Shown one piece after another: positions 1 through 12,490 of a stretch of DNA of 64,000 bases. This DNA comes from Amborella trichopoda (taxonomy: Eukaryota; Streptophyta; Magnoliopsida; Amborellales; Amborellaceae), in contig NW_006497560.1 in assembly GCF_000471905.2 (NCBI RefSeq), forward strand, positions 798,362 to 862,361, given 5' to 3'. The translations under genes were made by a program, and so were the position numbers. The notes under the pieces are model-generated. The model searched no databases. It was not told the DNA's origin and was given only the letters and a program-made list of their open reading frames with translations. How positions within the stretch are numbered: the first letter of the stretch is position 1; the number at the start of each line of letters is the position of its first letter.

Positions 1-1129
1 CAATCAAGATCTTCATCACCACTACAAAAGGCCACTTTTCAAGTTTCATCGCGATCAGATATGTCTAAGGCAGTGAAAACAAAGAAACAGTTTCAGAAAA
101 ATCGGCCTCTTACACCCTGAAATGGACCCCCATAACTAGAACCATATTTTTTGTGTGTCAAACAATTGTGGGATCATCATCATTGGATCCGATAAGGTCA
201 AAAACCCCTATGGGTCAAGTTTTGGCTTAATCGAGTACTCCACGACAAAGTTATGGGTAAAATACCAAAAGGAGGTACACCGCACACTATTCCCGTGTGG
301 CCACCCTGCACCAAACACCATTAACAGTGGTTGTTTTTAAAGTCACGAGCAGTGACTTTTGGGGCCTCTATCTCACTCGTTCCAAGTCGAATTGCTCTCA
401 AATTTTGTGAGCATGTTCGTCTCATTAAGACGAGCATTTCGATATGTGGTACGCCCCGTAACGATGCTCGAGCAGGGAGAAAACTAGAGAGAAGTTGCTG
501 ATCTGTGAAGAAAATTACAAAAAATTTAACAGCAACATGCCTCACTCGATCGACCAAATCATGGCTCTCGCATACCCGATCGGCACAAAACTAATTGCAT
601 TATGTGCGTGAGGTCCGTTGCTATGTCTGGTCTGAACCTCGGGTACGATGAACGGTTGGATTTTACACACAGAGCATCGAAGCTGCTATAAATTCTGACC
701 GACAAATTTCAAGATTCCGAACAAACACTCAAGACGACGAAATCTTCATCCGGACACAAAATCAAGCAGCGTTTGTTGCAACGTGATCGTGACAGCATGC
801 TCAGTGTGATTCAGTGAAAAAACTGAATAAAAATATTAAGAAACGAGCACACAATCAATCCAAACTTTTCAAGATTCAAGTAAATTTCAAGTTTCAAGAT
901 CATGGCTTAAAAACATGATTCATGGCTCGAAGTTGGTATAAAATCGATCGTCATGCCGAGCCCCAGAAGAAAACAAGCATCTTTCGATCAAACGGGCAAC
1001 AGAACAACCCCGAATCAGTCATGGAAGATCACGCAAGTTCTCTAGCAGCAGTAGGGACTATTCTGGAATTCCACATATTGTTAGGCAGGGGCAAAACAAT
1101 TCTTTTGCACCCATTTTTAGAAATTTTTT
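1..1129. other. Non-coding repeat-derived region, no gene recognised
   Basis: The short open frames here resemble no protein I recognise and are interrupted on both strands. The stretch runs directly into an LTR-like promoter block at about 1.13 kb, so it is probably the upstream (U3-like) part or a flank of an old LTR retrotransposon. I see no primer-binding site or terminal repeat that would set its limits. Confidence 0.4.
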
Positions 1130-2160
1130 TAATTCAATTAATTGTAATTATCTTCAATTCTATGTAGTTTTTGGGTGTCCACCCATGTTTGGGCCCAATT
1201 CTATATAAGCATGTAAAGCCAAATTGTAAAATCCCCTTGGGTTCATTCTTAAAGATTCAATAAAGGCTTCATTTTTGCTTAACCTCGTGGGTGCATCTTG
1301 GAGAGAGAGATAGGAGAGAGAAGAAAGTGGTCAGTACCTTTCGATAAGGTAACTTTCTCTCTCTTTCTCTCTCCTCCCTTTCTTTCTCTCTTTCTCTCTC
1401 TTCTTCTCATCTTTATATCTCTTTCTCTCTCTTCTTCTCATATCTATCTCTCTTTTTCTCTCTTCTTCTCATCTCTATCTCTCTTTTTCTCTCTTCTTCT
1501 CGTCTCTATCTATCTCTCTCTCTTCTTCCCTCTCTATCTCTTTCTCTCTCTTCTTCCCATCCTCTATCCCCTTCTTTAGATATAGTCGGCGAAGCTCAGC
1601 ACCGACTGCGTCCCCTCTCTCTCCTCTATCTAAATACAGTTGGCGAAGCTTAGCTCTGACTGCGCCCCCTCTCTCTCCTCTGTTTAGCCCAATCGGTGAA
1701 GCTCAACACAGACTGTATCTTCTCTCTCTTCTTAGAACACAGCCGACAATACCTAGCATCGACTGTGTCTCTCTCTCCACTCTTCTTAAAACACAGCTGA
1801 TAATGCCTAGCGCCGACTGTGTCTTTCTATCTCCTCTCTTCTTTAAAAAACACAGCCAACGATGCCTAGTACCGACTGTGTCCTTCTTGTCCCCTTTCTC
1901 TCTAACACGACCGACGATACCTAGCACTGACTGTGTCCTCTCTCTCTTCTTCTTCTAACACAGTCGGCGATACCTAGCATCAACTGTGTATTCTTTCTCT
2001 TCTTCTTCCAACACAGTCGATGACGCTTGGTGTCGACTATGTCCTTCTTCCTCCTCTCTTCTTACTTCTCTCGTCTCTCACACTCTTCTCCTCCTGTCTT
2101 TTCCTTTCTTTGTTTCTTTCTCTTCTCCTCTTATTCTCTTACTTCTTATTCTCTCTTTAT
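1130..2160 (+). repeat. LTR-like promoter block, copy 1, with CT-rich leader
   Basis: An AT-rich stretch is followed by a TATA box (CTATATAAGC at 1201), an AATAAA-like signal near 1258 and a long pyrimidine-rich tract. The order of motifs (a TTGTAATT stretch, a TTCACCC/TCCACCC motif, CTATATAA, then a GTAAA stretch) recurs at about 3.24 kb and 10.45 kb on the same strand, so the three blocks look like diverged LTRs of one family. The CT-rich leader includes the hairpin array annotated separately. LTR ends were not found. Confidence 0.5.
1578..2055 (+). repeat. Tandem array of about nine ~55-bp units, each a potential hairpin
   Basis: About nine units of roughly 50-58 bp follow one another. 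Each has an ACACAGyCG-like left arm, a CCTAGCAT or AGCTCAGCA-like centre, a CGACTGTGT-like right arm and then a CT-rich spacer. Because ACACAGTCG is the reverse complement of CGACTGTGT, each unit can fold on itself. Later units, such as the one near 2012-2041, keep the pairing despite base changes. The array lies in the transcribed leader of LTR-like copy 1. Confidence 0.65.
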
Positions 2161-3229
2161 GATTTCCATGGCTTCTGTTATCATTTTGTTTAACTAAGAG
2201 GGGTCGAGATTAGCCTATTATGGTAGCCCTGTCGTCTAGCCATAATGTTGTTGTGCCAGAATTACTGTGCTCACTTTATTGCCACGATAAACTAACCATC
2301 GCGTCTAGCTAGTCAGTATCGATATTGGCGTCTAGTAGTAACTCTGTTGAGCCGGTCTGACTTATCGAGCCCGTTTTACTGCCACGTTAGACCAATTATC
2401 TACCAGCTTAGTCACTGTGCTGATCTCCCCGTCTAGTCAAATTCTTCTCTTCTTCTTATGGATGTGCTCGCTTGTGTACGTTCACCAAAGAGGCAAGACA
2501 AGGTCTGTTGACCCACATGTCTTATAACATTTGCCATATATGTGTGATTGCATAAAACAGGAGAATACAAGCCAAGAGAGACGATTTCGGACCAGTTTTA
2601 CGACTGGGGGGCTTTCTTCGTGGTCTAATAGGGCGTCCATGCGAGCCAACCTGAGTAAGTCTCAAACCCACCTAAAATTCTTCTCTCATCGATTAGTAAT
2701 ACCTGCCCTTGTTCTTGAATGAGGTTCCTGAGAAAGCGATCTCAAAACGTCCTGAGTCTCTTCTGAAACCTGAGACTCGTGCCCCCCGATCACCCAAATT
2801 CGGAGGGCAAGATCGAGGCACCTAACCACCCGGGTTCCCCTAAAAGCCGAGATGCATGCCGCCAGATCACCTAGATCATGAGGGCGAGATCGAGGCACCT
2901 AACCACCCCCAAATTTGAAAATAATGCAAATAATGACGAAAACATACAAAACTTGGTGCAAATCGACTATGACATTCTCCTCTTTTCATTTGCAAACAAA
3001 GTAAAGACTCAAAGCATCACATATCAAATAACATTGGCAACCAAAGTTCACGAATCTAGCTGGATTTTAATCCTCTGGAAAAAGTCAGCCACAACATGAT
3101 TAAAGGGCATCAAAATGTCTAGAACTGAACAAACATTGAAGACATAATGGCAAATCATCTGAACCATGATGGTTTCTTCATTAGCACAAAAGGTTTTAGG
3201 GATGTTTTGGCCATTGTACCTAATTTTGG
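2161..3229. other. Non-coding repeat-derived region with a short direct duplication
   Basis: No coding region is recognised. The segment GATCACCC...GATCGAGGCACCTAACCACC occurs near 2787-2831 and again, slightly diverged, near 2865-2909 (about 80 bp apart). The motif GTCTAG recurs several times between 2230 and 2440, suggesting a degenerate tandem structure in the same LTR-derived stretch. Confidence 0.4.
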
Positions 3230-4200
3230 GATTTTGTTCTAATTTCTTTTAATTGTAATTAAGCTTAGTTTTTGAGAATTCACCCTTGTTTGGTGAGTTA
3301 TCTATATAAACAAGCTTAGGTCAATTGTAAAAAGGCGGATTATTCATCACTAAAATAGGGGCATCAATCTTGTTTTCACTTGTATTTTGCTTCTAAACCG
3401 TTAATCACGTTGAGAGGAGAGAGAAAACTTTAAGTGATAGAAAATACCCCTGAGTGCATGGTCTCATTCCCTCTGTTTCCTAAACTAGGCTACGCCCCAA
3501 GCCCTCTCTCTCTCTTCCTCTCTGATCGTTATTTGCCCCTTGTAGCCATATGCGACAAATGCGTGGTCCCGAGCAAACCCAAGAGTTATAACCCTCGGAC
3601 TATCACTCTAACTTCATCTCGTACAGTCGAGTTGAGTCGAGAGATGCCTACGCTCTCCCTCTCAGTCACTTAAGAGGAGTCATCCTGAGCCAGTAGCCAA
3701 GAAGGGTCCAACTATTCGGTCACCTCTAGTGCCCAGACGCCCAGTGCTTAGGCGGAGAGCAAGATCTTCACAGCCCTTCCTCCACACTCTTTCCATTTGC
3801 CAGTCAGCCCTATTTGAGAGGATCATCACAAAAGGAGATAATCGAACCTGCATCACAGTTTTAAGCACGAGAGAGAGAGAAATGACTTCTTGAAAGCCTG
3901 AAGAGAGTCCGTGTCCAAACCGTGCTGGCAGACCGCTTAAGGGCTTCTTCATTGTTCTAAGAGGGCGAATTGACAGGGTGTGTCCCTGAACCCCAAATGG
4001 CGAGGTAAGTGTCTGAATGTACCCTCGTCATAAAGTCTCTCTCTTTGTTAGTTCCTATCCGCACTTAGGAGAGCTCGTGTACGCGCACCCACAAGTGTGC
4101 GGCGCGTCCGAACCCTCCGCGGTTGTTTGAGAGAGGATCTCCTCCCCACGCACCACCACATGCAAGGACTGAAGGTAATCAGGCCCCGACTAAAGACGAA
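3230..4200 (+). repeat. LTR-like promoter block, copy 2
   Basis: The block repeats the layout of copies 1 and 3: TTAATTGTAATTAAG, a TTCACCCTTGTTTGG motif, a TATA box (CTATATAA at about 3303), then a CT-rich leader. A later part (about 3985-4170: a GAGGTAAGTGTCTGA stretch, a CT-rich run, then GAGAGAGGATCTCC) matches in order the end of copy 3 at about 12,340-12,460. This supports one LTR family, with copy 2 shorter than copy 3. Confidence 0.5.
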
Positions 4201-4689
4201 TGCGAGGAACAGTTAAAACTCTAGTCAGCCAAAGTCTGGGCTGAGTATAGCTGAAATGCCTAAATGAACACCCTAGGTGGTAGGCCTCGACAATATTCAT
4301 GCAGATAAGGGGCACAGTAGTTAGGAAAACAACACAAGAGTCTCGAACAAGGGGAGGTTCCCCATCCTCAACATAAGGGGTCCATTCAATCTACACCAAG
4401 AAAATGAAAGCATATAAATATGTAAGATGATGTACGATAAGGAGGATAACCCTAAAAGAAAGACCAAGAAAAATGCGTACCTCACGCTCCTCCAAGAAAT
4501 CAAAGATCAGGGTATAGTGGGACATGGAATAGCTTCGGGTTTAATCTCTCCAACCCTACGACCAGCGATGACAACTAGGAAAATGCTCGACATCCCTAGA
4601 AGCAACTTGACAAGTGCCAGCATTATGTTCCCATACCCAAAGCTACAAAAGGAGCGATAAGCCGAGATCATGAATCAGTCTAAGAAGGA

Positions 4690-5890
4690 CAAGAAAATTA
4701 TCAAGAGGAGTCATGGTTTCCTGATACCTAAAGGAAGACAATTAAATCGACAACATAGCTAAGTCCACCCATGACAGCTTTCCGCATGTCATTGAGGAGA
4801 AAGGCCAAGGTGGCAAGGCCCCAGGCCACCCGATGAAGATAGGAAATGTCCCTGATTGCTTCAACATTCTAAACTCGGGGAAAACCTATGGAAGCGTCAG
4901 GGACAAGAAGGGCACCAAAACGATATGCTACAAATCCTCGAAGGGCCTGCTCCTCCCCTGAAGTTAGGTCATCACCATCGGGTGGGTCATAAGAGGGACC
5001 AAAGACGTCCTCTCCTTCCTCGATAGGGACCTCCCCACAGGAATAAACCCCTCATCAGTCGGAGGCGGTCCCTTAGATTCAATAGCCTCTACCCTCTCAT
5101 GTTACGGAGCCTCCATCCCTTTATCAACATAGATCACAGCTACAGGAACGACATCCTCAATAATGTCATTTGTAAGCTCCTCAATCGGAACCCCGACACG
5201 AGGACGCCCACCCCTCTCGACACTACTACTGCTTGCCTCTTGAGCCTACTTACGACCCGCATGGGAATCCTCAGTACTGCCCCTAGGAACATCCACATTA
5301 GGGGCAACAACCCTAGCCTCCTCCCGATCAGACTCAAAAGAGAAGACCTCACCCTCGGGACCAACATAGATGTCCCCTTCCTCTACTCAGACGTCGCCCC
5401 CTCCACTAGAACATCCTGCACTCAGGCTGCTTGTTCTGAGGATGGAAACCTCCAAGACCAGGTTCGGAGCATACTCCTAATATGGGCTTCAGAATTCGCA
5501 TGTGTAAGATGAACACCTCCAAAAGTATCCAAGAACCTAGCATTCAAAAAGCGGTGATCGTCACGCCTCTGCTTATAGGGAGGGACCTGGCCTAGCAAAG
5601 CCTCCACTTCATCCCAAACCGACGGACCCTCATGGGGAGGCTCACACAATAAAGGCTCTCCCTTACTCCTAACACCCAAGATATGAGTGACATCCTGCGA
5701 AGTGGGCCTCGTCTCACCACATGGGAATGACATGGTTCCCATTTCAGGATGAAATCATTGCATGAGGGCGCTGACTAATAAGTTCAACAGGAAGGGTTTT
5801 ATCTTCCGAATTTCCCAAAGATCAACATCCATTACTTCCCTGATCTACCTAAAAGATAACTTTTTAACCCACAACTGATGCTCATACAGA
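4690..5890 (-). pseudogene. Plant mobile domain (PMD, aminotransferase-like) coding relic
   Basis: Read on the minus strand from about 5890, the frame gives ...ALMQ (stop) FHPEMGTMSFPCGETRP, then TSQDVTHILGVRSKGEPLL. This matches the PMD pattern of a W-x-PET, then HxPCGEMTxTLQDV, then LLGLPxDGxPV. After an acidic linker, a second PMD block near 4.7-4.9 kb reads ISYLHRVAWGLATLAFLLND, like the SYSWGSAxLAFLYRELC block of the family. Stop codons and frame changes break it. PMD proteins (MAIN/MAIL1 family) occur both as host genes and as passengers in plant transposons. Its place between two LTR-like blocks, in the opposite orientation, suggests a captured or transposon-borne copy. Identification rests on motif recall, not a search. 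Confidence 0.6.
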
Positions 5891-7849
5891 TGGCTAGAAG
5901 TTACCAAAGGCACATGCTAGAAAAAGAAATCAAAAGAAGGTAAGGTTAGGGAAAGAACCATATCCTCAAAATTACATATGATAAGGGAAATCCAAACACC
6001 AACTAAATGAATCCACCCCTAAACCTTTTAGGGATAGGAAAGAAAAGCCTCAAAGACATTGCTTTGATTTGCCTTAAGGTCAAGATAATCTCAAATCGAG
6101 GGTTTTAAATGAGATTCATATGGAGCCCGCGGAATATGTCCTAGAGGAAACAAACTCGTAAGGTAAACCACCCTATCATCAAGATTGAACTCAGGTAAGT
6201 CGTCGGGTTAAAAGCTGATCTGAATGAAAAATTCAAAGCAAAACATGATGAAATAGGGACACTGAATATACAATCGGCTCATAGGAATCACAAAACATGC
6301 CAAAAGACCTAACCCAACATAGGCCAGAGGAGGTCTGAACCCTGGTGTCAGCGCACATGACCAAGGATTCAAACAAGCCCTAAGATCTACATTAGTCTGT
6401 CTTGATATCAGAGATTGCACCCTGATGGTAACAATGCCAAGAATAAAGACACATGGGGCAGAAAAGATCACTTCAGTGCTTAAAAAAATCGACTCTAGTG
6501 GAAATGGCACTAGCGCAATTCGGACTAGTGTCAACCAAGTGGGGCACTGGTCCCAGTGGCGCCAGAACCACTTCGAACGGTGATGAGACACAGCTCACTA
6601 TGAATTCGAATCTAATGAGACCATAGACAATCCAGCCACCTAATGACCCCCTTTTGTTACTAAAAGATGCAGAAAATTTCCTACAGGGGGATCCTATAAT
6701 TGGGGTTGCCAATAATGACCAATCTCGTGGTTTATTGGATTCACCAAAAAAAAATTAAAAAATAATCCGACAAGACATTGCCCAGAACCCTTAGACGAAC
6801 AAGTAGAAGTTTGGGGCTTTTGCCCCTATAGAAATCACATCATCCTAAAACCCCCAAATGTCAAAGGCATCTCGAAGGAACGATGTAAAGACCAAGGATT
6901 TTAAGGATTTTCTGATAAAGAAATGGTTTTCCATCATACCTTGTCTCCCGTAAACCCTTTCCAACGTGTTTGTCCTCAAAGGACCACTTATTAAAACCGG
7001 ACATCACGATCTCTCTTCAAAATCTTCATGTCTACTAATGGCGCTTTCCAGTAAGAGATGAAGAAGCCCCAAGTTTTCTAGCGAGTGAAGAACAAAATGA
7101 GAAAGGGAAAAGAAATACACTTGAAAAGGAGTCAAAATGGCAGTAAAATAACTTCCCTGAAATATTGAGGAAGAAAACAATAGGGAAATCAAGAAAATAG
7201 GAAGCAAAGAGTTTTAGGGTGAAATCCTGCGAGAAAGGGAGTTGAGTTCCATTTTGGGTCTCTGACGAATGGCGTTGTTCGAACTGGTGCCAGCGCCACT
7301 CACAATGGCGTCAAAGCTCTCAATGTCAAATCGTAAATTTCACATGGCTAAAACTTGAAAAAGCCTCAGAGTGGCTCCATGGCCCAAGGAATGCTCAAGT
7401 ATCATGTCTTTAGGGGCCTCGAGCCTAAGCTTCCAAAAGAATATGAAAATTCCTATGAGCATGGGCCAAAACAGAATGACAACACTAAACATTCCATTCA
7501 TGTAGAATTTTCCGACAACAGATCAATTCGGAGCCTCTGACACATTAGAAGTAGAGAAAACATCCCGGCACCACTGAGATTGGCGCCAACGCCACTGAGA
7601 ATGGCGTCAAATCCAGTTTTCTTTCATGAACACTTCAGGGCAGCGCAATGTTTCCAAAACATATAGCGGTCGAAAAATAAAGACGAGAAACATTGCGCGA
7701 AATCCTTTCATTGAAATAAAGACATATGTAATGATGGGTGCATCTTATATAAGGAAACAAAATTAAACTATGTCTAAGAAACAAAAGCAACAACTGCAAG
7801 TAAAATAAATTTCCTCAGGCACTAGGCGCCCATCTTGGATTAGGCCGAC
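5891..7849. other. Non-coding region with minus-strand coding scraps and palindromic motifs
   Basis: The minus-strand frame at 6208-6591 (127 codons) leads towards the PMD relic but has no motif I recognise. The GGCGCC-type palindromic motif described separately occurs near 6491-6532, 6544-6565, 7284-7315 and 7565-7610. No tRNA or intact gene is seen. Confidence 0.35.
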
Positions 7850-8830
7850 TGTTTCCTTTTCAAAGCACCTTTCAGCTCGGTCACCCTCACAGGACATGCA
7901 TACCTCACTAGTGGGGGGTATTCACCAAACTTCAGTAAAGAGGAGGTAAGATGCAAAATCTCGTCGTCAGCTGCAGGAAAAGCAGCCCTAGTGCGAGTCT
8001 CTAAGTCAACTCTAAGATTCTAAAGAAAGGTCTCAATATAGGAAATAATGGAAGACTGGTCAGAAGAAACCCGAAGCAAAGGTTCAATTGAGGGTGTCTT
8101 CTTGACAGAAACGCATTCACATACCTTGAGAATATCTTGAGCTAAGCTGGCCAACCTAGTCCCTTTCCTATGAAGAAGCTCCGTACCTGACATGCCAAAC
8201 TCAACAAGTCATTTTATCACTCCTCTCAAAAGAAAAGGGTGATCAAGATAAGTGTGGCCTACATGGCGGCAGGCGGCTATGAATACCTCCCCATCAGTAA
8301 CGATAACTCGAATATCAGTGCCATGGAGGTCAAAGCTGACTATCAGAAGAAGGAAAGGCTACCACCTGCTCAACATTACTAATGTCATTGACCGAGCCTG
8401 TAGATGAATGACTAAACAAAAAACCAAGTACAAGAATATAAAGGAGGGGAAGAACATGAAACTACAATACTGGAATATCTATGGAAATGTCCCTTAAGGA
8501 TTTAACGACTCCATGCTGTTGGAAAAGGTGCTGACGCTATTAACAATGGTGCCAAGGTCAGGACACGTCCCATCACTTCAGGAATTAGCAGTGAAGATGC
8601 TGCCCATATATTTATGGGAATAAAAGAATGTAGTCGGGAGAGGTAGATTCCTCTGGCAACATTATCAGAATCATCAGTAAATGACAAAAATACCTCTGAC
8701 AATTTGGAAACAAGATTGAAAAGCTCTGGTTCCACTTGTAATGGTGTAAAAAAAAGCCTCCCAAACCAACCCAGATCCGACACAGACAGATGCCGGATAC
8801 TCGGATCCCATTCAGATGAATGCCGCACCC
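7850..8830 (-). pseudogene. Unrecognised minus-strand coding remnants
   Basis: Two minus-strand stretches look coding by composition. The first (8502-8828, 108 codons) includes SVSDLGWFGRLFF and ends near the palindromic motif. The second, at about 8390-7850 with stops and frame changes, reads segments such as SFDLHGTDIRVIVTDGEVFI and ETRTRAAFPAADDEILHL. I do not recognise a family. They could be exons of the same captured gene as the PMD relic, since they lie on the same strand and upstream of it. Confidence 0.3.
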
Positions 8831-10439
8831 TGCAAATGAAGATATTATTTACCTAAGATCAATAATCAACCTCCTCAATAGGATTCTGGCAATGTGTACT
8901 CGGGATAGATAGCTCATTCGTCCATCACTACACGACGCTAAACTATTTGGCTAGCTCCCTGGTTGCATGACCTAAAACTACAAACCAGCTCTGTTTTTAC
9001 GGGTGGGGGGGGGGGATTGTTCTAAAAAACCAGACGTTGGGGGTGACCCGGTCCGGGAATTTCATAAAATTGCTTTGTGTTTGTGATTTCAAGAAAACTT
9101 TAATTTTGTTAGTTCAAATCGTACCTCGACATCAGTATTTGTTCAAAAAGCCTCTCCCTTAGCTTCAAAACCTCATGAAATGTTTTAAAAAACGAAGGAG
9201 TTGAAACAACCCTGATAATATGAACACCACGTTACCGCTTGTCCCCATAAAAGCCAGAAAACAAAAAGAAAAATACCCAAATCCTAAGTGATCACAGCCT
9301 TAAAGCCTAGGAACACACATGGGGCATGAGGTCACCCATGGCTGACTCAATCAGGATTTCTCCACCATTCCCACCTAAATAATTATGCTCAATCAAAATT
9401 CGGACTTCTTTGGAATAACAACACACCAGCATTTGACCTACAAATTGAGGGTTATTACCTGCGACCGCCCCGAATGATGGGCTAGCTAGCCTCTAGGTCC
9501 CTTTGTTAGTATGTATTTTGGATGTACTAATTTCCCTGATGCGAATAAAAGAGGTGGTTGTGGCTCAAGCCTGTAGGTGCCAGTCATGCCAATGGATTGC
9601 AGAAGCCCCTCACAAATAAGCCCTAATTTTGAAGAGTTGTGATAAAGGTCCCCTTTCTACCCCAAATCAAGCACATGAGTCCCTTATGATGATCTAATGA
9701 TGCCCTCCAAGTTTTGTCCAATTCGGGTGAGAATAGAAGAAATAGGTATAAAATCAGTTTTAGACTTAGGTTCCTAGCATGCCTATGGTGAACCATAGCT
9801 AGAACTCTACTCTAGAGACTTCTAGTGACCATAGACCACCACCAATGGAACTAGCAGGCCGAAAATAGTTACCCTATCAAATTTCAGCTCAAACGGACCT
9901 TTCTAGGTTCTACTTTCGAGATCTACATTTTGGCACCATGGGGACTCCCAGACAAGCAGAAATTGAATAGAGAAGTTCACTAAAAGTTCACAAATTGCAC
10001 AAATATTCCAGCAGCGTATGTCATTGCTCTGATGGCCATATCTCAAGATTTCGAATTCGTACGACTTCAAGACCGAATCCGTTGCGATCTTGACTCGAAG
10101 GGCACCGTTTTGAGTACAATTTGCACAATATGAAGTATGGGAAGGTGTTATATTTAAGCTTGCAAAAAGACACAGTTTTTCGGTCGTTGAAATCCCATTT
10201 TCTGACGACCTTCAAAAATAGAAAAGTGATCAAATGGACTCCAAATTGAGGGGTTTTCTTTGCAAAATGACCACAACGACTTCCCCTTCTATTTGTGATA
10301 AGAAATATGACAAAAAAATATAACAAAACGAGCAAGATCAAATATTGAAGATTGAAGCCTCAAAATGCATATCAAATCGATCACCTCGAGATGACCAATG
10401 TTTCTCTGACATTGGATCATTCGAAATGTCGTCGAAAAT
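8831..10439. other. Non-coding region upstream of LTR-like copy 3
   Basis: A run of nine or more G at about 9006-9014 is the only sharp feature. The rest is unique-looking, with no long open frame of recognisable content. It may contain the U3 part of the third LTR-like block. Confidence 0.35.
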
Positions 10440-12490
10440 CACCAAAAATAGGAAAATCACTTTTAATTTATTTTAATTTGAAAATTAGTCATTGTTTTGA
10501 GCATTCACCCTCATTTGGGATGAGTACTATATAAGCATTTTTTTACCTCATTTGTAACCCTAAGTAGAAAAGTTGAAAGAAGGGCATGAAATATTGATTA
10601 AGAACAAGATTTTTCTTGTGCTTGTGCCTTCATTTTCACTTTAAGAGAGAGGAGAGGGAATACTACCTCTTAGATCATCAATCCCTACCCATTGACTATA
10701 CTCCCCACTTCCCCCATCCTACTCCATACACCACACCAATCCATACTTCCTACTCCCCACACTTTACACATCATACCCTACTCCCTTCACCACACCTATC
10801 CTTACACCCTACAACTCACTTATCTGTACACCCTAGCTTATGCATCTTTAACCCATCAACCATAGACCCTAGCTCATCTAGGTTCATCTTCAACCCATAC
10901 ACCATAACCCTATACCCTAGCCTTCTCTACACCAAGGCCCTAGTCTCACTCAAGGAGCTCACAAAGACATCAGGATCCACACCTAATCATAGGACTCAAG
11001 CCGTTGATTCGACCCTAGGTACCTAGTTACTTTCTCACTCCTCTGTCTTTTTCTCCCTTTTCTCTCTTCTTCTCTCTTTTCTCTTTCTTCCTCTCTCTTC
11101 CCAGTCTCTCTTTCTCTCTCCCACTTGAGAGGGAGGTGGCTAGACTACCCCTCCCTTCTCTCTCTTCTCCTGAGCCAGTGGCTAAGACGCTTAACTCTCT
11201 CTCTCGCTCTCACCCTAAGAGTCAGGCGACTGGGCCACCCATTTCTCCTCTCCTTCTCTCACTCTCCCTCTCTCTCCTCCAAAAGCCAGGAAATTGGGCT
11301 TCCTAGCTCTCTTCTCTCCCCCTCACTCTCTCATTATCGCTCCCTCACTCACTCACTCTTCCCCTTTCCTACTCTCTCACCTCTCTTCACTCACATCCAC
11401 CACTCACACACTCACTCTCTTTTCTCTCCTTTCACCCTCTCACTTCTTTCCCTTGATCACTCCTAAGGAGGCTCTTCGGGGGCATATTCTCAATGGGCTT
11501 GCCCCGCAGACTCATGCCCTTTGAATCGTACGGGGTGCATAGGCCTCTCGGTTATGACCTTTTTGGTAGACTCAGGTAATACCTCCTAAGGGAGGTAACA
11601 CTAGGAGGCTGTTGGATTGGTTAGTGGTCCTTCTCTCTTACTATCATTTGTCTATTTCTTCTCTCTTCTCACGCTCTCACTTCTCTCCCTTGATTACTCC
11701 CAAGGAGGCTCTTCAAGGGCATATTCTCGATGGGCTCGTCCAGCAAACTCACGTCTTTTGAATCTTCTGAGGTGCCTAAGCCTCTCGGCTAGGATCTTTT
11801 TGGTAGACTCTGGTAATACCTCTTAGGGGAAGCAACGCCGGGAGGCTGTTAGCTCGGTTAATGGTCCTTCTCTCTCTTTTCTTCCTTCTTTCTTACTTTC
11901 AATTGCTTCTTCTTCTATTTATTTCATCTCTTTCTACTCTATCATTTGGACTGACCCTTAGGAGGCTCTTCGGGTGTCTGGTACCTTCTCTAATAGCCCC
12001 CGATAATACCTCCTTGGGGAGGTCATGCCGAAAGGCTACCGGATTCAAGAATGGTTCTCTTCTTTCCTCCTCCCTTTTGTCTTATCTAATCTACCCTCTC
12101 ATATCTCCATCCCCTATCTCAACCTGAAACAAACCTTCTAGAGCACTCCCAAAATCTACACTCGAAGGGACGAAACCAAAGGGGCTCCAATCTCAAATTC
12201 ATCAAAGAATGTGCGTAGACCGATAAGTGCAGTGCATAGAGAAAAGGGAGCAAACTCCAAACTGCATCGAGAAGGGCGAAGGATTTTCCTGAGTGATCTA
12301 AGAGGGCTAACCAAGCCCACACACTTCCTCGAACCTAATGAGTGAGGTAGGTGCCTGACTCCCTCGCCCCTAAAATCTCTTTCTCACTGTTGATACCTAT
12401 TCGCACATGCACACACACACACGCATGTGGGCCTCATGGTTTTTCGAGAGAGTGTCCTCGGGTTGGACCCCAAACGGGTCCCCAAAACGA
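10440..12490 (+). repeat. LTR-like promoter block, copy 3, with long CT-rich leader
   Basis: A TTCACCCTCATTTGGG motif and TATA box (CTATATAAGC at 10,527) precede a CT-rich leader nearly 2 kb long. The leader's proline/serine/leucine-rich open frames are composition artefacts. Its last part (12,340-12,460) matches the end of copy 2 in order of motifs. Copies 2 and 3 could be the two LTRs of one decayed element of about 9 kb, but their different lengths and the absence of a primer-binding site leave this open. Confidence 0.5.
11452..12064 (+). repeat. Three tandem copies of a ~240-bp repeat in the LTR-like leader
   Basis: Each unit runs GGAGGCTCTTCrrGGGCAT, then TCTCGGyTAkGA, TGGTAGACTC, GGTAATACCTC and GGAGGCTGTT, then a CT-rich spacer. 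Units begin near 11,452, 11,690 and 11,945. The third lacks an internal part. Confidence 0.7.

Noticed and set aside
1298..1579. 93-codon frame of Ser/Leu/Phe repeats
   Set aside because: Translation of a CT-rich simple repeat in an LTR-like leader, not a protein gene.
5099..5512. 137-codon plus-strand frame
   Set aside because: It lies opposite the PMD relic and its linker on the minus strand. The minus-strand reading has recognisable PMD motifs, so this is a shadow.
10616..11524. Several plus-strand frames of 76-136 codons rich in Thr, Pro, His and Ser
   Set aside because: CT/CA-rich leader sequence of LTR-like copy 3. Frames overlap in all phases, with no domain.
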